From assembly GCA_037951105.1 (NCBI GenBank), contig JBAMJV010007390.1:124001-188000 (forward strand): a stretch of DNA of 64,000 nt, read 5' to 3'. The DNA is from Echinarachnius parma. Lineage: Eukaryota > Echinodermata > Echinoidea > Clypeasteroida > Echinarachniidae. Both the position numbers and the translations under genes were made by a program. Positions 10,280 through 20,754 of this stretch are shown in pieces. The notes beneath the pieces were generated by a model. The model did no database searches. It was not told where the DNA came from and was given only the letters and a program-made list of their open reading frames with translations. The stretch's first letter is position 1. Every line of letters starts with the position of its first letter.

Positions 10280-10714
10280 CTTAAAGGGTACCACCACCTA
10301 TAAATAATATTCTTAATAAAGAAAGGAACCATCTTTAGTATTCCATTCCATCAACAAGTTCACAAAATTATGTTTCCAGAAAGAAAAAAAATTATTGGAA
10401 AACGTCTCAATATTCTAAAGCATGTGTTCATGCGGTCTGAATTGCGAAGACAGATGCGTGCAGACAAAAATGAATCGCCCAGGAATCCAGGATTCTATTG
10501 TCTACAAACGTACGCGTAAATCGCATTGCCACACTCGCAAATGTTTGGCTCGTACGAACCAGGAAATAGTAGTGGTTCCGTAAGTGGCGGAAATTAATTG
10601 CTTTGTTTATGAATTACACAACCCTTTGCCAAATGTTGGGTATCTATTTGATATCACTAAATGGTACCAAAACATATAATAATGTGTTGTTCTTTGCCTG
10701 GCGGTCCCCTTTAA
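10280..10714. mobile_element. MITE with TTAAAGGG..ACCACC ends, copy 1
   Basis: Left end TTAAAGGGTACCACCACC, right end GGCGGTCCCCTTTAA. A second copy lies at 47655-48084 with matching internal blocks (ATCTTTAGTATTCCATTCC and AAACATATAATAATGTGTTG). The TTAA at each end suggests a TTAA or TA target. Confidence 0.85.
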
Positions 10715-10735
10715 TTAAAATAGCATAACTTTTTA

Positions 10736-10972
10736 ACTCAGCATGATTGTTACTTCACTTATTGACTAACTTCTCTGTAAATATGAGATTGATATGTCAA
10801 GTTATGCATGAGTGAGCAAACATTAAAGGCAAAATTTTTACTTTTTTACTCTTGTGACTTTTGAAAAGTGACAATTTTGCATTTAATGTGTGCTCACTCA
10901 TGTATGACTCGACGGATCAATCCCATTTTCACACATTAGTTAGTCAATAAGTGTGCATGGGAACAATCCTGC
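10736..10972. repeat. Foldback element, arms ~100 bp
   Basis: The left arm (from CTCAGCATGATTGTT) and the right arm (ending GGGAACAATCCTGC) are inverted. Shared blocks are CTTATTGACTAAC and ATGAGTGAGCA(A/C)AC around a T/A-rich centre near 10855. It is adjacent to elements on both sides. Confidence 0.75.
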
Positions 10973-10975
10973 CTA

Positions 10976-12222
10976 CCGTATTTGTCGGTGTATTACACGC
11001 ACCTTTTTTCTCCAAAAAAAGCTCCAAAATGGGGGGAGCGGTTAATACACGGAGATAGGAAAATTGTACACGCAAATTGCCTAGCCAGCGCGCCGGGCCT
11101 TAATTACGATGCGGTTAATACACGGAGATAAGATTCACAAGTGACCAAAGTCCACCTCAGCAAGGCATTCATACTCATACGATGCACGGAAAATACAAGC
11201 ATATTCCCCCCAAAACAAGTCATGCAGTGTCTTTTACCTCTTCCTAAATATTGCTCGTTGTTGCTGCGAAAGCGGCTTGGAAGATTCACGATCATTGCTT
11301 CGATCTATAGTACGAATCCTAACATGCACCCGCGCGACTGCACTGGCCGAGCAGGCAGGGATTCTCTTTCCCGACGCGACCCCGGCCGCCGATGCTCCGA
11401 TTCAGCCCGCCATATCACTCGTATACTTTGCGTGCAGGTTATCGGGTCTATTTTGTTACGCGAGATCCATCCGCCGGGGACTTCCCCAATTCCCGGCGGA
11501 TGGATCTCGCGTAACAAAATAGACCCATAACCGTCACGCAAAGTATACGAGTGATATGGCGGGCTGTATCGAAGCATTAGTTTAGTACCGATAGAGGGCG
11601 GACTGGATGTCAACGTTTGAGAATCGTTTCATCCATGTGCAGTATTACGTACATGTGTAGTATGCATGATACACGTACGGGTGACATGGTACGGCGCAGC
11701 TCTGACTGATGACTGTGCGGGGCGCGCCGGGGTAGCTACGACGATCGTATGCCGTATTACTCGCTATTATTACTTACTATTTCTGAAACAGTTTTCAAGA
11801 GTAGATTCAACATAATTTGAACTAGAAAGAAGGAATAACATTAAGGTACAGTTTTTTTTTAAATCTCCGTTCTGATTGTTTTATTGTAGAAATCTTTGTT
11901 TTGTTGTCTAACATTTTATGTAGTCCCATGTGTAGTGATCTATGTGGCAAATTCAACAGAAGTTATAGATTCTTCTGCTGTGAAGAATGCCTGATAATTT
12001 TCTTTATTTACTTCGGAGACTTCAGTAAATAAAACAAAATTCATAGGCAAAAATTCTCTGATAGATAAGCTATTTTTGGTACCTTTCCTAAGAAAATGCT
12101 GACCATCTAAAGACTAAAAATCAAGAATTATACTATCCAATTTTTTTTTTTTTCATGGAAAAATGGCCAAAGTTGGGGGTGCGGTTAATACATCGGAGCG
12201 GGTAATACACCGACAAATACGG
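10976..12222. mobile_element. CCGTATTTG-type DNA transposon, 1.25 kb, with TA flanks
   Basis: Ends CCGTATTTGTCGGTGTATTA and TAATACACCGACAAATACGG are about 20-bp perfect inverted repeats flanked by TA. Subterminal GCGGTTAATACACGGAGAT motifs recur. A near-perfect palindrome sits in the middle (11403-11566). No transposase ORF was recognised, so it is non-autonomous. Confidence 0.88.
11403..11566. repeat. Near-perfect palindrome, arms ~78 bp
   Basis: The arms CAGCCCGCCATATCACTCGT and its complement at the far end, through TTTTGTTACGCGAGATCCAT, are almost identical with an 8-10 base loop around CTTCCCCAA (11480-11489). The two differ only by short indels, so the structure is young or maintained by conversion. 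Confidence 0.9.
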
Positions 12223-12224
12223 TA

Positions 12225-13023
12225 GTTATTTTGCTCAAAACTGTTTGGTTAAAAAGTAACGCTTTTTTTAACCCGATCACTACGGGGACCGAGAATTCTC
12301 GGTTCCCGATGCACCTACTCATATACGGGAACCGAGGTTTCTCGGTTCCGAGAAAGGGCTATATTAATTGCATAAACATACACGTATGCATCTTGTAAGT
12401 ACAATATTATTTAGCTGAATACAAAGATTGAACCCTTGGCTATATGTATATCAAGTCTCCCAGACTCTAGTTGCGTGGTTATTGTTTTATTACAATTTTT
12501 TCATGGTAATACACAAGTCTACTTTCAGGATATTCGTATACAAACCCATGCAAGCCAGTTCACAGAAATCGCACAGATTTTCACTTCGCTGAGCCTATAC
12601 CATGCATATCGATCGCCTCTATTGTGTGTACTACTTGACCAGCGAACTCACGCTAGGTTGAATAGAAGCGAATACAATACCATGGTCAACTAGATATCGA
12701 TCGTTTTTTTTGTGCGCACCCAATGCGGTAATTCGACCGGTCTGTAAAAGAATCTCGTATATAGCTATTGAATCAGTATATCAAATGGCGTGGTAAAGGG
12801 GTTAATAGGGGGGAGGGACATACTTTTTTGTTGGGTTGAGTTCGTGGCATCGGCAAAAACGTTTTCATTTTCACGGTTTTGGTTAACCGAAAAAAGATAG
12901 AAAAAAAATTGAATCTTTTTTTTTTTCCATCCCCATTCTATAGATTCGGTCAGAAAATGGCACGTTGAACCCTGCCAATCTATTGCTAAAACTAGATGGA
13001 TCTTCGACTGCGTGCAGTCGAAA
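12225..13023. other. Spacer with two small palindromes
   Basis: Two related dyads, ACCGAGAATTCTCGGT (within 12284-12307) and ACCGAGGTTTCTCGGT (within 12326-12350), lie 25 bp apart. The rest is AT-rich with no gene signal. Confidence 0.6.
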
Positions 13024-14411
13024 ATGATGCCTCCGCCATTACGCGATTTATATCAAGCCCAAATCAACATGTACACTGAATTAATTCTGTCAACTCAATT
13101 TTGATGGTACTCTGTCTTTTAGATCTTGACGTATCACAATTATGAGCTATAAGTGACCTTGACCTTTGCCCTCATAACCCCAAAATCTAATGACTACAAT
13201 TGTTCCCTAAGATACATTCAGGTATCAAGTTGGATTGAAATCTGATATTCAGTTCTTGAGATTTCCAATCTCAAGCTACTTTTTACATATAATGAGCCCT
13301 GTGACCTTTGACCTCATGACCCCAAAATCTAATCAGTTCATTGGCTCTCCAAGGAACATACATGTACAAAGTTTGGTCAGAATCTGTCAATCCCTTCTTG
13401 AGATAACGCGATCACGAGCTATTTTTGCATATATAATGAGCTCTGTGACCTTTGACCTTTGACCTCATGACCCCAAAATCTAATCGGATCATTGGCCCCC
13501 CAAAATACATACATGTACCAAGTTTGGTCAGAATCCTACAATCCGTTCTTGAGATAACGCGATCACAAGCTATTTTTACATATATAATGAGCTCTGTGAC
13601 CTTTGACCTTTGAGCTCATGACCCCAAAATCTAATCAGATCATTGGCCCCCCAAGATACATATATGTACCAAGTTTGGTCAGAATCCGTCAATCCGTTCT
13701 TGAGATAACGCGATCACGAGCTATCTTTGCATATATAATGAGCTCTGTGACCTTTAACCTTTGACCTCATGACCCCAAAATCTAATCAGATCATTGGCCC
13801 CCCAAGATACATACATGTACCAAGTTTGGTCAGAATCTGTCAATCCGTCCTTGAAATAACGCGATCACGAGCTATTTTTGCATATAATGAGCTCTGTGAC
13901 CTTTGACCATTTACCTCATGACCCCAAAATCTAATCAGATCATCGGCCCCCCAAGATACATACATGTACCAAGTTTGGTCAGAATCTGTCAATCCGTCCT
14001 TGAGATAACGCGATCACGATCTATTTTTGCATATATAATGAGCTCTGTGACCTTTGACCTCATGACCCCAAAATCTAATCAGATCATTGGCCTCCCAAGA
14101 TACATACATGTACCAAGTTTGGTCAGAATCCGTCAATCCGTTCTTGAGATAACGCGATCACGAGCTATTTTTGCATATATAATGAGCTCTGTGAGCTTTG
14201 ACCTCATGACCCCCAAAATCTAATCAAATCATCGGCCTCCCAAGATACATACATGACCTAAGTTTGGTCAGAATCCGTCAATCGGTTCTTGAGATAACGC
14301 GATCACGAGAACGGGACGTACGTACGTACGGACGTACGTACGTACGTATGGACGGACGGACGGACAACCCGAAAACATAATGCCTCCGGCTACTTCGTTG
14401 CGGAGGCATAA
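13024..14411. mobile_element. GGAGGCATAA-end element with eight tandem ~145-bp units, copy 1
   Basis: Ends ATGATGCCTCCGCCATTACG and TCGTTGCGGAGGCATAA form short inverted repeats. Inside, CCTCATGACCCCAAAATC recurs near 13172, 13313, 13474, 13615, 13765, 13914, 14061 and 14202, each followed by ACATGTACCAAGTTTGGTCA and GATAACGCGATCACGAG. A GACGGACGG / ACGTACGTACG run precedes the right end. ORFs here are repeat artefacts. Confidence 0.85.
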
Positions 14412-14659
14412 AAATATATATTTGTACTTTTTTGTATATATACGTATCTACATGTGTGTTTTGTATATTATGTTGTAGGGCCTCTGTGAAAAACAGTGCT
14501 CCGATCACTGACAGAGCTATCCTACTGATATAAAATGTATAAATAAAGAATTAAATAAATCAAACAAGGCAGCACAACTCAAAGGTAAGGATCTAGCATG
14601 AAACAAAATGAGACCAGGGTTTTCTTAATTTCCTTGTGACTTTTTTATTAGTCAGCATA
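14412..14659. other. Intron spacer
   Basis: AT-rich, unremarkable. If the MITE to its right cut a discoidin exon, the missing rest of that exon is not visible here. Confidence 0.5.
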
Positions 14660-15084
14660 ATTTGAAGGTACGGATCTAGTATATCTTACATAAATTTGGT
14701 ATCATCGAAAAGCCCATTTTTTCCTCTTTACATTGATACCCAATCTGTAATGGTTATATAATTATGGGCTGTGCATAACACCTAAATATGGGGCAAAGTC
14801 AAGATTGAATTGTTGCAAAATGCATTCAAAACACACGTAAATCTCCACACAAATGAAGAATTCACATTGACAATAACGTTGTACTTTGCAACATTTCGCT
14901 TTTGAAACAGCTTGATATTAAGGTCAACTGCACATTCCACAATTACATAATCTTTGCTAATGAGGCATCGATGTGAAGGGGAATAAACAGGCTCGTCAAT
15001 TATATCAAATTCTAATAGGATCATTTCATCATAAAATAAAATAACAAGGCGAAAAACTTGAATTGCGGAACTTTTTGTGAGAGG
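14660..15084. mobile_element. MITE with CTCACAAAAAGTTC ends, copy A, joined to a discoidin exon
   Basis: The right end reads, on the minus strand, CTCTCACAAAAAGTTCCGCA, the same terminal repeat as the intact copy at 59956-60439. Internal blocks shared with that copy include TCTTTACATTGAT, GAATTCACATTGACAATA and CAACTGCACATTCCA-like sequence. The left terminus is diverged or missing. The right end is joined directly to discoidin coding sequence at 15086. Confidence 0.8.
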
Positions 15085-15085
15085 T

Positions 15086-15259
15086 TTACGACGTAGCACT
15101 CACCACTGTCACTATCAGCTGCAACCCAAGCGTAGTATGCAACAGAATCATCTAATCTGGCTTTGTCTGCACCATAGGCGTTGTTAAATTCTGATGTCGC
15201 AATCATAATGATGTCCGTATTGGACGAGTCCGCAACCCCGAGGGCATAGTTGTTCAGAC
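15086..15259 (-). CDS. Discoidin (F5/8 type C) domain N-terminal part, truncated by a MITE
   Basis: Starts at a TATTACAG acceptor in phase 1. It reads GLNNYALGVADSSNTDIIMI, ATSEFNNAYGADKARLDD and AYYAWVAADSDSGECYVVN. The ALG(V/M)-x(6)-I-x-x-(I/A)-(T/S)-SEF..ARL..(A)WVA..SDSGE-x-x-x-V-N order is the first third of a discoidin domain, where W-L-x-V-(D/N)-L would be expected at the end. Similarity stops exactly where the MITE terminal repeat begins. A consensus donor, AGTG|GTGAGT, lies at 15104/15103 inside the coding sequence and would splice phase 1 to 1, giving a 156-bp exon that skips the junction. Whether that donor is used cannot be told here. The rest of the domain was not found. Confidence 0.75.
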
Positions 15260-15337
15260 CTGTAATAGTTGTGATTGAAAGAGAAACTGTTTAATATCCT
15301 CTTTAAAAGCATGAAGATTGATATTGTACAGAACTAC

Positions 15338-16375
15338 AGTCAAACCTGTGTATATACACCGTGTCCCAGAAAAAACGAAACCGGGTTTCATGGCACAAAT
15401 TTTATGTTATAATGAATAATTTCCTTGATGATATATATATAAAAGCTATGTGTCTCTTCTTTTATTTGATATACAACTTATGGCACATAATTCACGCATG
15501 ACTGAATTAGAACGATAGAAAGTAGTGTTACCAAAATTCAATTTGCGCGCAGAAATTGCAAGTTTGGGTGATGTTTTGGGGAGAGTTTTAAGAGTAGTAA
15601 ACGTACTTATTTTGAAAAAGGACAGACACCGCATGAAAATTCATAATTTTATCTTTTATATGACACCTCATGATTAAAAAATAAATTATATATGCCAGAG
15701 AACGAATACAATGAAAACATGCTTGATTCCAGCCCAATTGAGTAACCCTCCTGATATAGCCTGTTTCCTGATCCCCATGTTTGTGTAAATTCACTCATGC
15801 ATCAAAGTCCATTGTCAGCTGCTAGTCAGGAAAGCTGAGCGACTTCTTACTCAACTTTCACTCATTCGGGCAGAAATCAGGCATGTTTTCATTGTACTCG
15901 TTCTCTGGCATAAATCATTTATTTTTTTTAGCATGAGGTGTCATGTAAAAGATAAAAATATAAACTTTTATGTGGTGTTTGTCCTTTTAAAAAATAAGTA
16001 CGTTTACAACTCTTTAAACTCACCCAAACTTCAAATTTATGCGTGCAAATTGAATATTGGTAACACCACTTTCCATTGTTCTAATTCAGTCATGCTTGAA
16101 GTATGTGCCATAAGTTGCACATCAAATGAAAGAAGAGACACAGAGCTTTCCAGGCATATATATATCATCAATTAAATTATTCATTATGACAGAAAATTTC
16201 TGCCATGAAACCCGGTTTCGTTTTATCTGGGACACGGTGTAGTGACCACATATAAAGAGAATCAAGAAAAGTGGCCACTGTAGATATGTGACCTCTATAT
16301 AGAGAGGACTAAAGTCAACCTGTTTATAGTGATCACTGAAGGGAAATAATAAATGTGGCCACTGTAGTCAGGTGA
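15338..16375. mobile_element. GTGGCCAC-family element, copy 2, interrupted by a nested foldback
   Basis: AGTCAAACCTGTGTATA (15338-15356) is the left end. After the nested element, TAGTGACCACATATAAAG and repeated GTGGCCACTGTAG motifs continue to about 16375. It matches the copies at 3551-3705 and 59477-59636. Confidence 0.7.
15357..16239. mobile_element. Long foldback transposon, arms ~370 bp, TA target duplication
   Basis: Ends CACCGTGTCCCAGA and TCTGGGACACGGTG, then CGAAACCGGGTTTCATGGCA and its complement, flanked by TA on both sides. The arms run to about 15730 and from about 15880, enclosing a 150-bp single-copy centre. The arms are roughly 80-85% alike by eye. No transposase was seen. 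Confidence 0.9.
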
Positions 16376-16730
16376 CACACTGCAGCTCCGACCCTTAAGT
16401 TTCCTACATGTTCCCACAAAACAAGGCAACTCTTGGAGAATGGGCGTGAGTGTGTGCGTGTTGCCCCAAAAATGTGGAACGTGCAGCCTACGTTACAGTC
16501 ATATTTTAGAATCTACATTTCATGCTATGTTAAAGATATATTTGTTTACACAGGTCTTTTCATAATTTTGTTTGTTTACATTTGTTCCCCTTTTTAGTTC
16601 ATTGATAACTTTTGATAACTGTTTGTTATTATTATCACAGTAGAGTATAAATATATAACAGCTGTGCAATCAAATTATAATATTAATATTATTACCAAAA
16701 CATTTTAATATAAGCCATAATAGCTTAAAG
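16376..16730. other. Intron spacer
   Basis: AT-rich, nothing recognised. Confidence 0.5.
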
Positions 16731-16859
16731 GCATGCCTGTAAAGTGTCTAACTCCACAATTTCTTTTTGGAGCTTCCTCGTTTCTCTTCTACCATGTTGT
16801 TTAGCTTATGGTAAGAGAAGAATAAAATAGGGTTAGATTTTTTCAAATGTCCCTTTAGT
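16731..16859. repeat. Dispersed ~130-bp repeat (AAGTGTCTAACTCCAC), copy 1
   Basis: Shares TAAAGTGTCTAACTCCAC and GTAAGAGAAGAATAAAATAG with the inverted copy at 25410-25536. A more diverged copy lies at 61611-61738. Confidence 0.75.
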
Positions 16860-16874
16860 ATGAAGATAATTATC

Positions 16875-16929
16875 ATTGAAAGCTTTTATTTGAAAAGCGT
16901 TAGCAAACGCTTTTCAAATAAAGTACAAT
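16875..16929. repeat. Small palindrome
   Basis: ATTTGAAAAGCG and CGCTTTTCAAAT are perfect inverted arms around TTAGCAAA. Outer blocks are diverged inverted matches. Confidence 0.8.
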
Positions 16930-17212
16930 TGTCGTAGCTGAACACGTCCGGCCAGTGCGCGTGGGAAACCTTCCCGACCCGACTGAACTTTGAGCCGAGC
17001 GCGCGTAATTTCCATAAATTCTGTACCGTCTGTAAACATACACGGGTGCAGATATCGTCAAACGGATGATTATTACTGTGACAAATCTACGGCAGGCAAT
17101 CAGTATTCGGTGATAAAATATGAACTCAATATTTAGATATAATGGTAACCATTCTGTTAAACGATAAAACTGAATGCATTATCACAAATCATAAAGTAAC
17201 ACTTTCACTCAC

Positions 17213-17389
17213 CGTTGCACGCAGCCGCAGCATCACACATGACCCACTGCTTCCGGTATCCATGGCAACCATCACCACCGTACTGTGGTTCCGGATTCGA
17301 ACAGTTGCCCTCCTGTTGTTTCGTACCCAATGTACCGCAGCTTACGGAGCATGATGATATATCATACCATCCAGTAAGACCTCTGTCAA
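17213..17389 (-). CDS. Thrombospondin type 1 repeat exon (177-bp class)
   Basis: Phase 1 to 1, 59 residues: VDRGLTGWYDISSCSVSCGT, LGTKQQEGNCSNPEPQYGGD, GCHGYRKQWVMCDAAAACN. It shows S-C-S-V-S-C-G-T, C-x-N-P-x-P-x-Y-G-G and closing C-D-x(5)-C, a TSP1 variant with the first Trp shifted and a CDAAAAC tail in place of the usual C-x-x-x-x-C-P. The acceptor is TTTTGCAG and the donor is AACG|GTGAGT. It alternates with 171-bp TSP1 exons. Extracellular, probably glycosaminoglycan or protein binding by family analogy. Confidence 0.9.
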
Positions 17390-17456
17390 CTGCAAAACAG
17401 ATCAGGGGAAACATGTCACAGTATTGATATCATACGTGGTTGTTATTATACAGATG

Positions 17457-17972
17457 TTAAAGGGGTAGTTTAATTTTGGTAGAGAGGGCGCTGCTCCTCA
17501 CAATTTTGTTGTGAGGTAATGAAAAACTGAGTGTCGAATTTGAGAGAACATGCAATTTCAATGGCAGAATAAACTTTATTTGGTCAAAATCGACCCAGAA
17601 ACAGCCGAGATATCAATGAATATATCTGATCTAATACTTATTTGGGGGCCTAAATAATTAGATGTTTTTTTTTCAAAAAATTAAAAAAATGCTTGCACTT
17701 TTTCAAAAAATGTTCAAAAGAATTTTTAAAATAGTTGTTGATGATCTCTCTATTTAATAACTGTTTCAATAAAAACATCACATGCATAATTTTGTATGAA
17801 AAATGGTTGAAACCAATGCCTTTGTGTTTTAATGATAACGGGCTTTTTACTTAGTTATTTGTAATTTTGTATACCTTTCGAGCATGGTGGGGTTATAACT
17901 ATTAGTTTATAACGTTACTGTCCAGGTTTGGTTACTAAAGTTCAGACTTACCAAAACTGTACTACCCCTTTA
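17457..17972. mobile_element. AAAGGGGTAG MITE, copy 1
   Basis: Left end TTAAAGGGGTAGTTTAATTT, right end CAAAACTGTACTACCCCTTT. Internal ATACCTTTCGAGCATGGTG and TTTGGTTACTAAAGTT blocks match, in inverse orientation, the copies at 31210-31766 and 54271-54793. Confidence 0.85.
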
Positions 17973-17980
17973 ACTGGTGG

Positions 17981-18126
17981 TGGAGGGGATATCACAAAAT
18001 GTTCCTCTGCGAGGGATTTGAAATGCTATTGAGGGAAGATTATAAGTCCTGAGACGTAGTTGAAGGACTTATTGTCTTCACGAAATAGCATTTCAAATCC
18101 TGAGGGAACATTCCATGATTTTCCCC
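17981..18126. repeat. Foldback element
   Basis: GATTTGAAATGCTATT and AATAGCATTTCAAATC are perfect inverted blocks. Outer TGTTCCTC / GAGGGAACA and inner AAGTCCT / AGGACTT also pair. It is about 145 bp long. Confidence 0.85.
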
Positions 18127-18504
18127 GTCAGCCCAATTAACATTTATGACAAAAGTAACACATCTGAAATGTGGCTTTTAGAAGCGATATGCTGACAAGT
18201 CACTGTGACGCCATAATAGAATCCCTCTCTCTCTCAATTGTGAAGTCATACTACAATCTCTTTTGCAGCGCGCGCCAGTGTAATATAAGACATGCAATCG
18301 ATAGCATCACCCATGGAAACTTTCAAATACTTACACTTTAGTCGTAAAAACCCCGAATATCAAAAGAGAAATTCAGATGACCTAAACCTGTTCCATGCCT
18401 GTTAAGGCAATACAAACAAATATGAGGTACAGTATGTGAGAAGTGCTAGATATTAGTTCAAGTTTTGTTTATTTGGACAAAATTACTGGATTGAAAAGAC
18501 TTAC
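18127..18504. other. Intron spacer
   Basis: No recognised feature besides a short CT-rich stretch near 18225. Confidence 0.5.
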
Positions 18505-18675
18505 TTGGACATGGGTTTGTGCTACAGTTCTGGGTCTCTAAGTCCGGTCCAATGCAGGTCCTGCCCCCATGCCTTGGGGCGGGGTTCTGACAGGTCCTGC
18601 TGCGACTCTGCGTCCCGCCCCCACAGGTCACGCTGCAGTTAGCCCAGCTCGTCCATTCACCGTAGCTGCCATTAA
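18505..18675 (-). CDS. Thrombospondin type 1 repeat exon (171-bp class)
   Basis: Phase 1 to 1, 57 residues: VNGSYGEWTSWANCSVTCGG, GTQSRSRTCQNPAPRHGGRT, CIGPDLETQNCSTNPCP. A canonical TSP1 with W-x-x-W-x-x-C-S-V-T-C-G-G-G, the R-x-R-x-C strand and three disulphides; the Trp and Thr positions could carry C-mannose and O-fucose. The acceptor is TTTCTAG and the donor is CCAA|GTAAGT. Two short duplicates of the exon start and acceptor follow at about 18718-18756 and 18851-18877; they carry no further coding sequence. Confidence 0.93.
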
Positions 18676-19052
18676 CTAGAAACAAGGTCAATTATAAAAA
18701 AATTATGATGACAATAGTCCATTCATCGTAGCTGCCATTTACTAGAAACAAGGTTAAAGTATTCAATGTAATATTAAGCATTATTGATATACATAAACCA
18801 TTTTACTAAAGACATTTCCATCACCCCTGAAAAAAATTATTTGCTTTATATGCCATTAACTAGAAACCAGGTCAAATTAGAAATAATATTTATGACAATA
18901 GTCAAGCATTCATATTGTGCAATCAATCTAAAAGTTCTATTCTGAGGGACATCATACTATAAGGTTAATTATGGGCTATAGCCAAGCTGCCTTGCAGGCC
19001 CATCCAGCATTTCAAGGAATGCATTCCTGCCAGGTACCCATTTACTACACCT
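18676..19052. other. Intron with duplicated splice-site fragments
   Basis: GTAGCTGCCATTTACTAGAA (near 18729) and TGCCATTAACTAGAAACCAG (near 18851) copy the acceptor and first codons of the TSP1 exon at 18505-18675. The rest is AT-rich. Confidence 0.6.
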
Positions 19053-19223
19053 GGGCCCCCGTTGCAGAAAGAGATACAATCGATTGTAAGTTGCAATTAA
19101 TGGTAAGTCGGATCACGTGTTCTACATGCGCAAATCTGATCGGTTGAAACGCGCAAATTTTCTGACTTCAATTGTAACTTACAATCGATTGTATATATCG
19201 ATCTCTTTCTGCAACGAGGCCCT
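19053..19223. mobile_element. GTTGCAGAAAGAG MITE, copy 1
   Basis: Ends GGGCCCCCGTTGCAGAAAGA and CTTTCTGCAACGAGGCCC, then ACAATCGATTGTAAGTTGCA and its complement, form a near-complete hairpin of about 170 bp. A second copy is at 32859-33001. Confidence 0.88.
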
Positions 19224-19274
19224 TGATTGATACCAGCAAATGAGAATAAAGTGTCTTGCTGAAGGTTACACATT

Positions 19275-19521
19275 AAGGGTAGAAATCTCATCAACAGGTT
19301 AAATTTAGTCTGGGTTAAATTTAACCCGAGTGTAGAAAGCGCTAATTGAATGATGAAAAAAATTAGATAAATGCCAAGGGAGACCATGGTGGCAAAGCAT
19401 TAATTACCCGGCTTTACATAAAACAGTGGGTTAAATTTAACCTAATTCTGACGTAAAACGACGCGAATGATACATTTTGGCACCATGCTAAATTTAACCT
19501 TTTGATGAGAATTCCACCCGT
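19275..19521. mobile_element. MITE with GGGTAGAAATCTCATCA ends
   Basis: GGGTAGAAATCTCATCAACA at the left pairs with TTTTGATGAGAATTCCACCC at the right. GGTTAAATTTA motifs occur four times inside in both orientations. It is about 247 bp long and non-coding. Confidence 0.8.
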
Positions 19522-19642
19522 AGGGGTTGGGAATCAACCCCTTGACTCCTCTATTGAGAGAAGAAGAATCAAACCAATACATTACAACACTCCTACTTTA
19601 TTGCTATAAATAAAGCAAGTCTACTGGAAACAAATTCAAACT

Positions 19643-20388
19643 AGATGGATCTTCTCCGCCATTACACGATTTATTTATATCAAGCCCAAATCAACATGTA
19701 CACTGAATTAATTCTGTCAACTCAATTTAATTGATGCTACTCTGTCTTTTAGATCTTGACATATCACAATTATGACCTTGACCTTTGCCCTCATGACCCC
19801 AAAATCTAATGACTACAATTGCTCCCTAAGATACATTCAGGTATCAAGTTGGATTGAAATCTGATATTCAGTTCTTGAGATTTCCAATCACAAGCTACTT
19901 TTACATATAATGAGCCCTGTGACCTTTGACCTCATGACCCCAAAATCTAATCAGTTCATTGGCTCCCCAAGATACATACATGTACCATGTTTGGTCAGAA
20001 TCCGTCAATCTGTTCTTTAGATATCGCGATCAGGAGGTATTTTTGCATATATAATGAGCTCTGTGACCTTTGACCGCATGACCCAAAAATCTAATCAGAT
20101 TTTCGGCCTCCTAAGTTACATACATGTACCAAGTTTGGTCACAATCCGTCAATCCGTTCTTGAGATAACGCGATCACAAGCTATTTTTGCATATATAATG
20201 AGCTCTGTGACCTTTGACCTCATGACCCCAAAATCTAATCAGATCATCGGCCCCAAGTTTGGTGAAAATCCATCAATCGGTTCTTGAGATAACGCGATCA
20301 CGAGAACGGGACGTACGGACGTACGGACGGACGGATGGACGTACGTACGGACGGACGGACCTCCGGCTACTTCGTTGCGGAGGCATAA
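19643..20388. mobile_element. GGAGGCATAA-end element with four tandem units, copy 2
   Basis: Same family as 13024-14411: ACTAGATGGATCTTC left flank, CCTCATGACCCCAAAATC near 19789, 19930, 20074 (changed) and 20219, then a GACGGACGG run and GCGGAGGCATAA. Confidence 0.83.
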
Positions 20389-20599
20389 TAAAAATACAAA
20401 TAATTGCCATAAAACTGTATTCACTTGAACTGGCTGCCATTTAAGGAATCAAATTACAATTCCAACAAGTGCAAGAAGAAACCAGAACGTCAATGACGTA
20501 GCGCTCATCCGCCATATCGCAACATCAAATATCGCAAATTTCATGTGGTACACTTTTCAACTGGTCGAAAAATAAAAATTTGATGCCCTGGAAGGGACA

Positions 20600-20717
20600 T
20601 ACAAAATAAAAAAATTTAAAAAAAAATTAAAAAAAATACATAAATAAAAAAATAAAAAATAAAAAATAAATTAATTAATTAATTAATAAAAAAAAAATAA
20701 AAAAATAAAAATAAAAA

Positions 20718-20754
<37 letters not shown>

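Noticed and set aside
13235-14223. ORFs with repeated SSVTFDLMTPKSNQI
   Set aside because: Translation of the ~145-bp tandem repeat.
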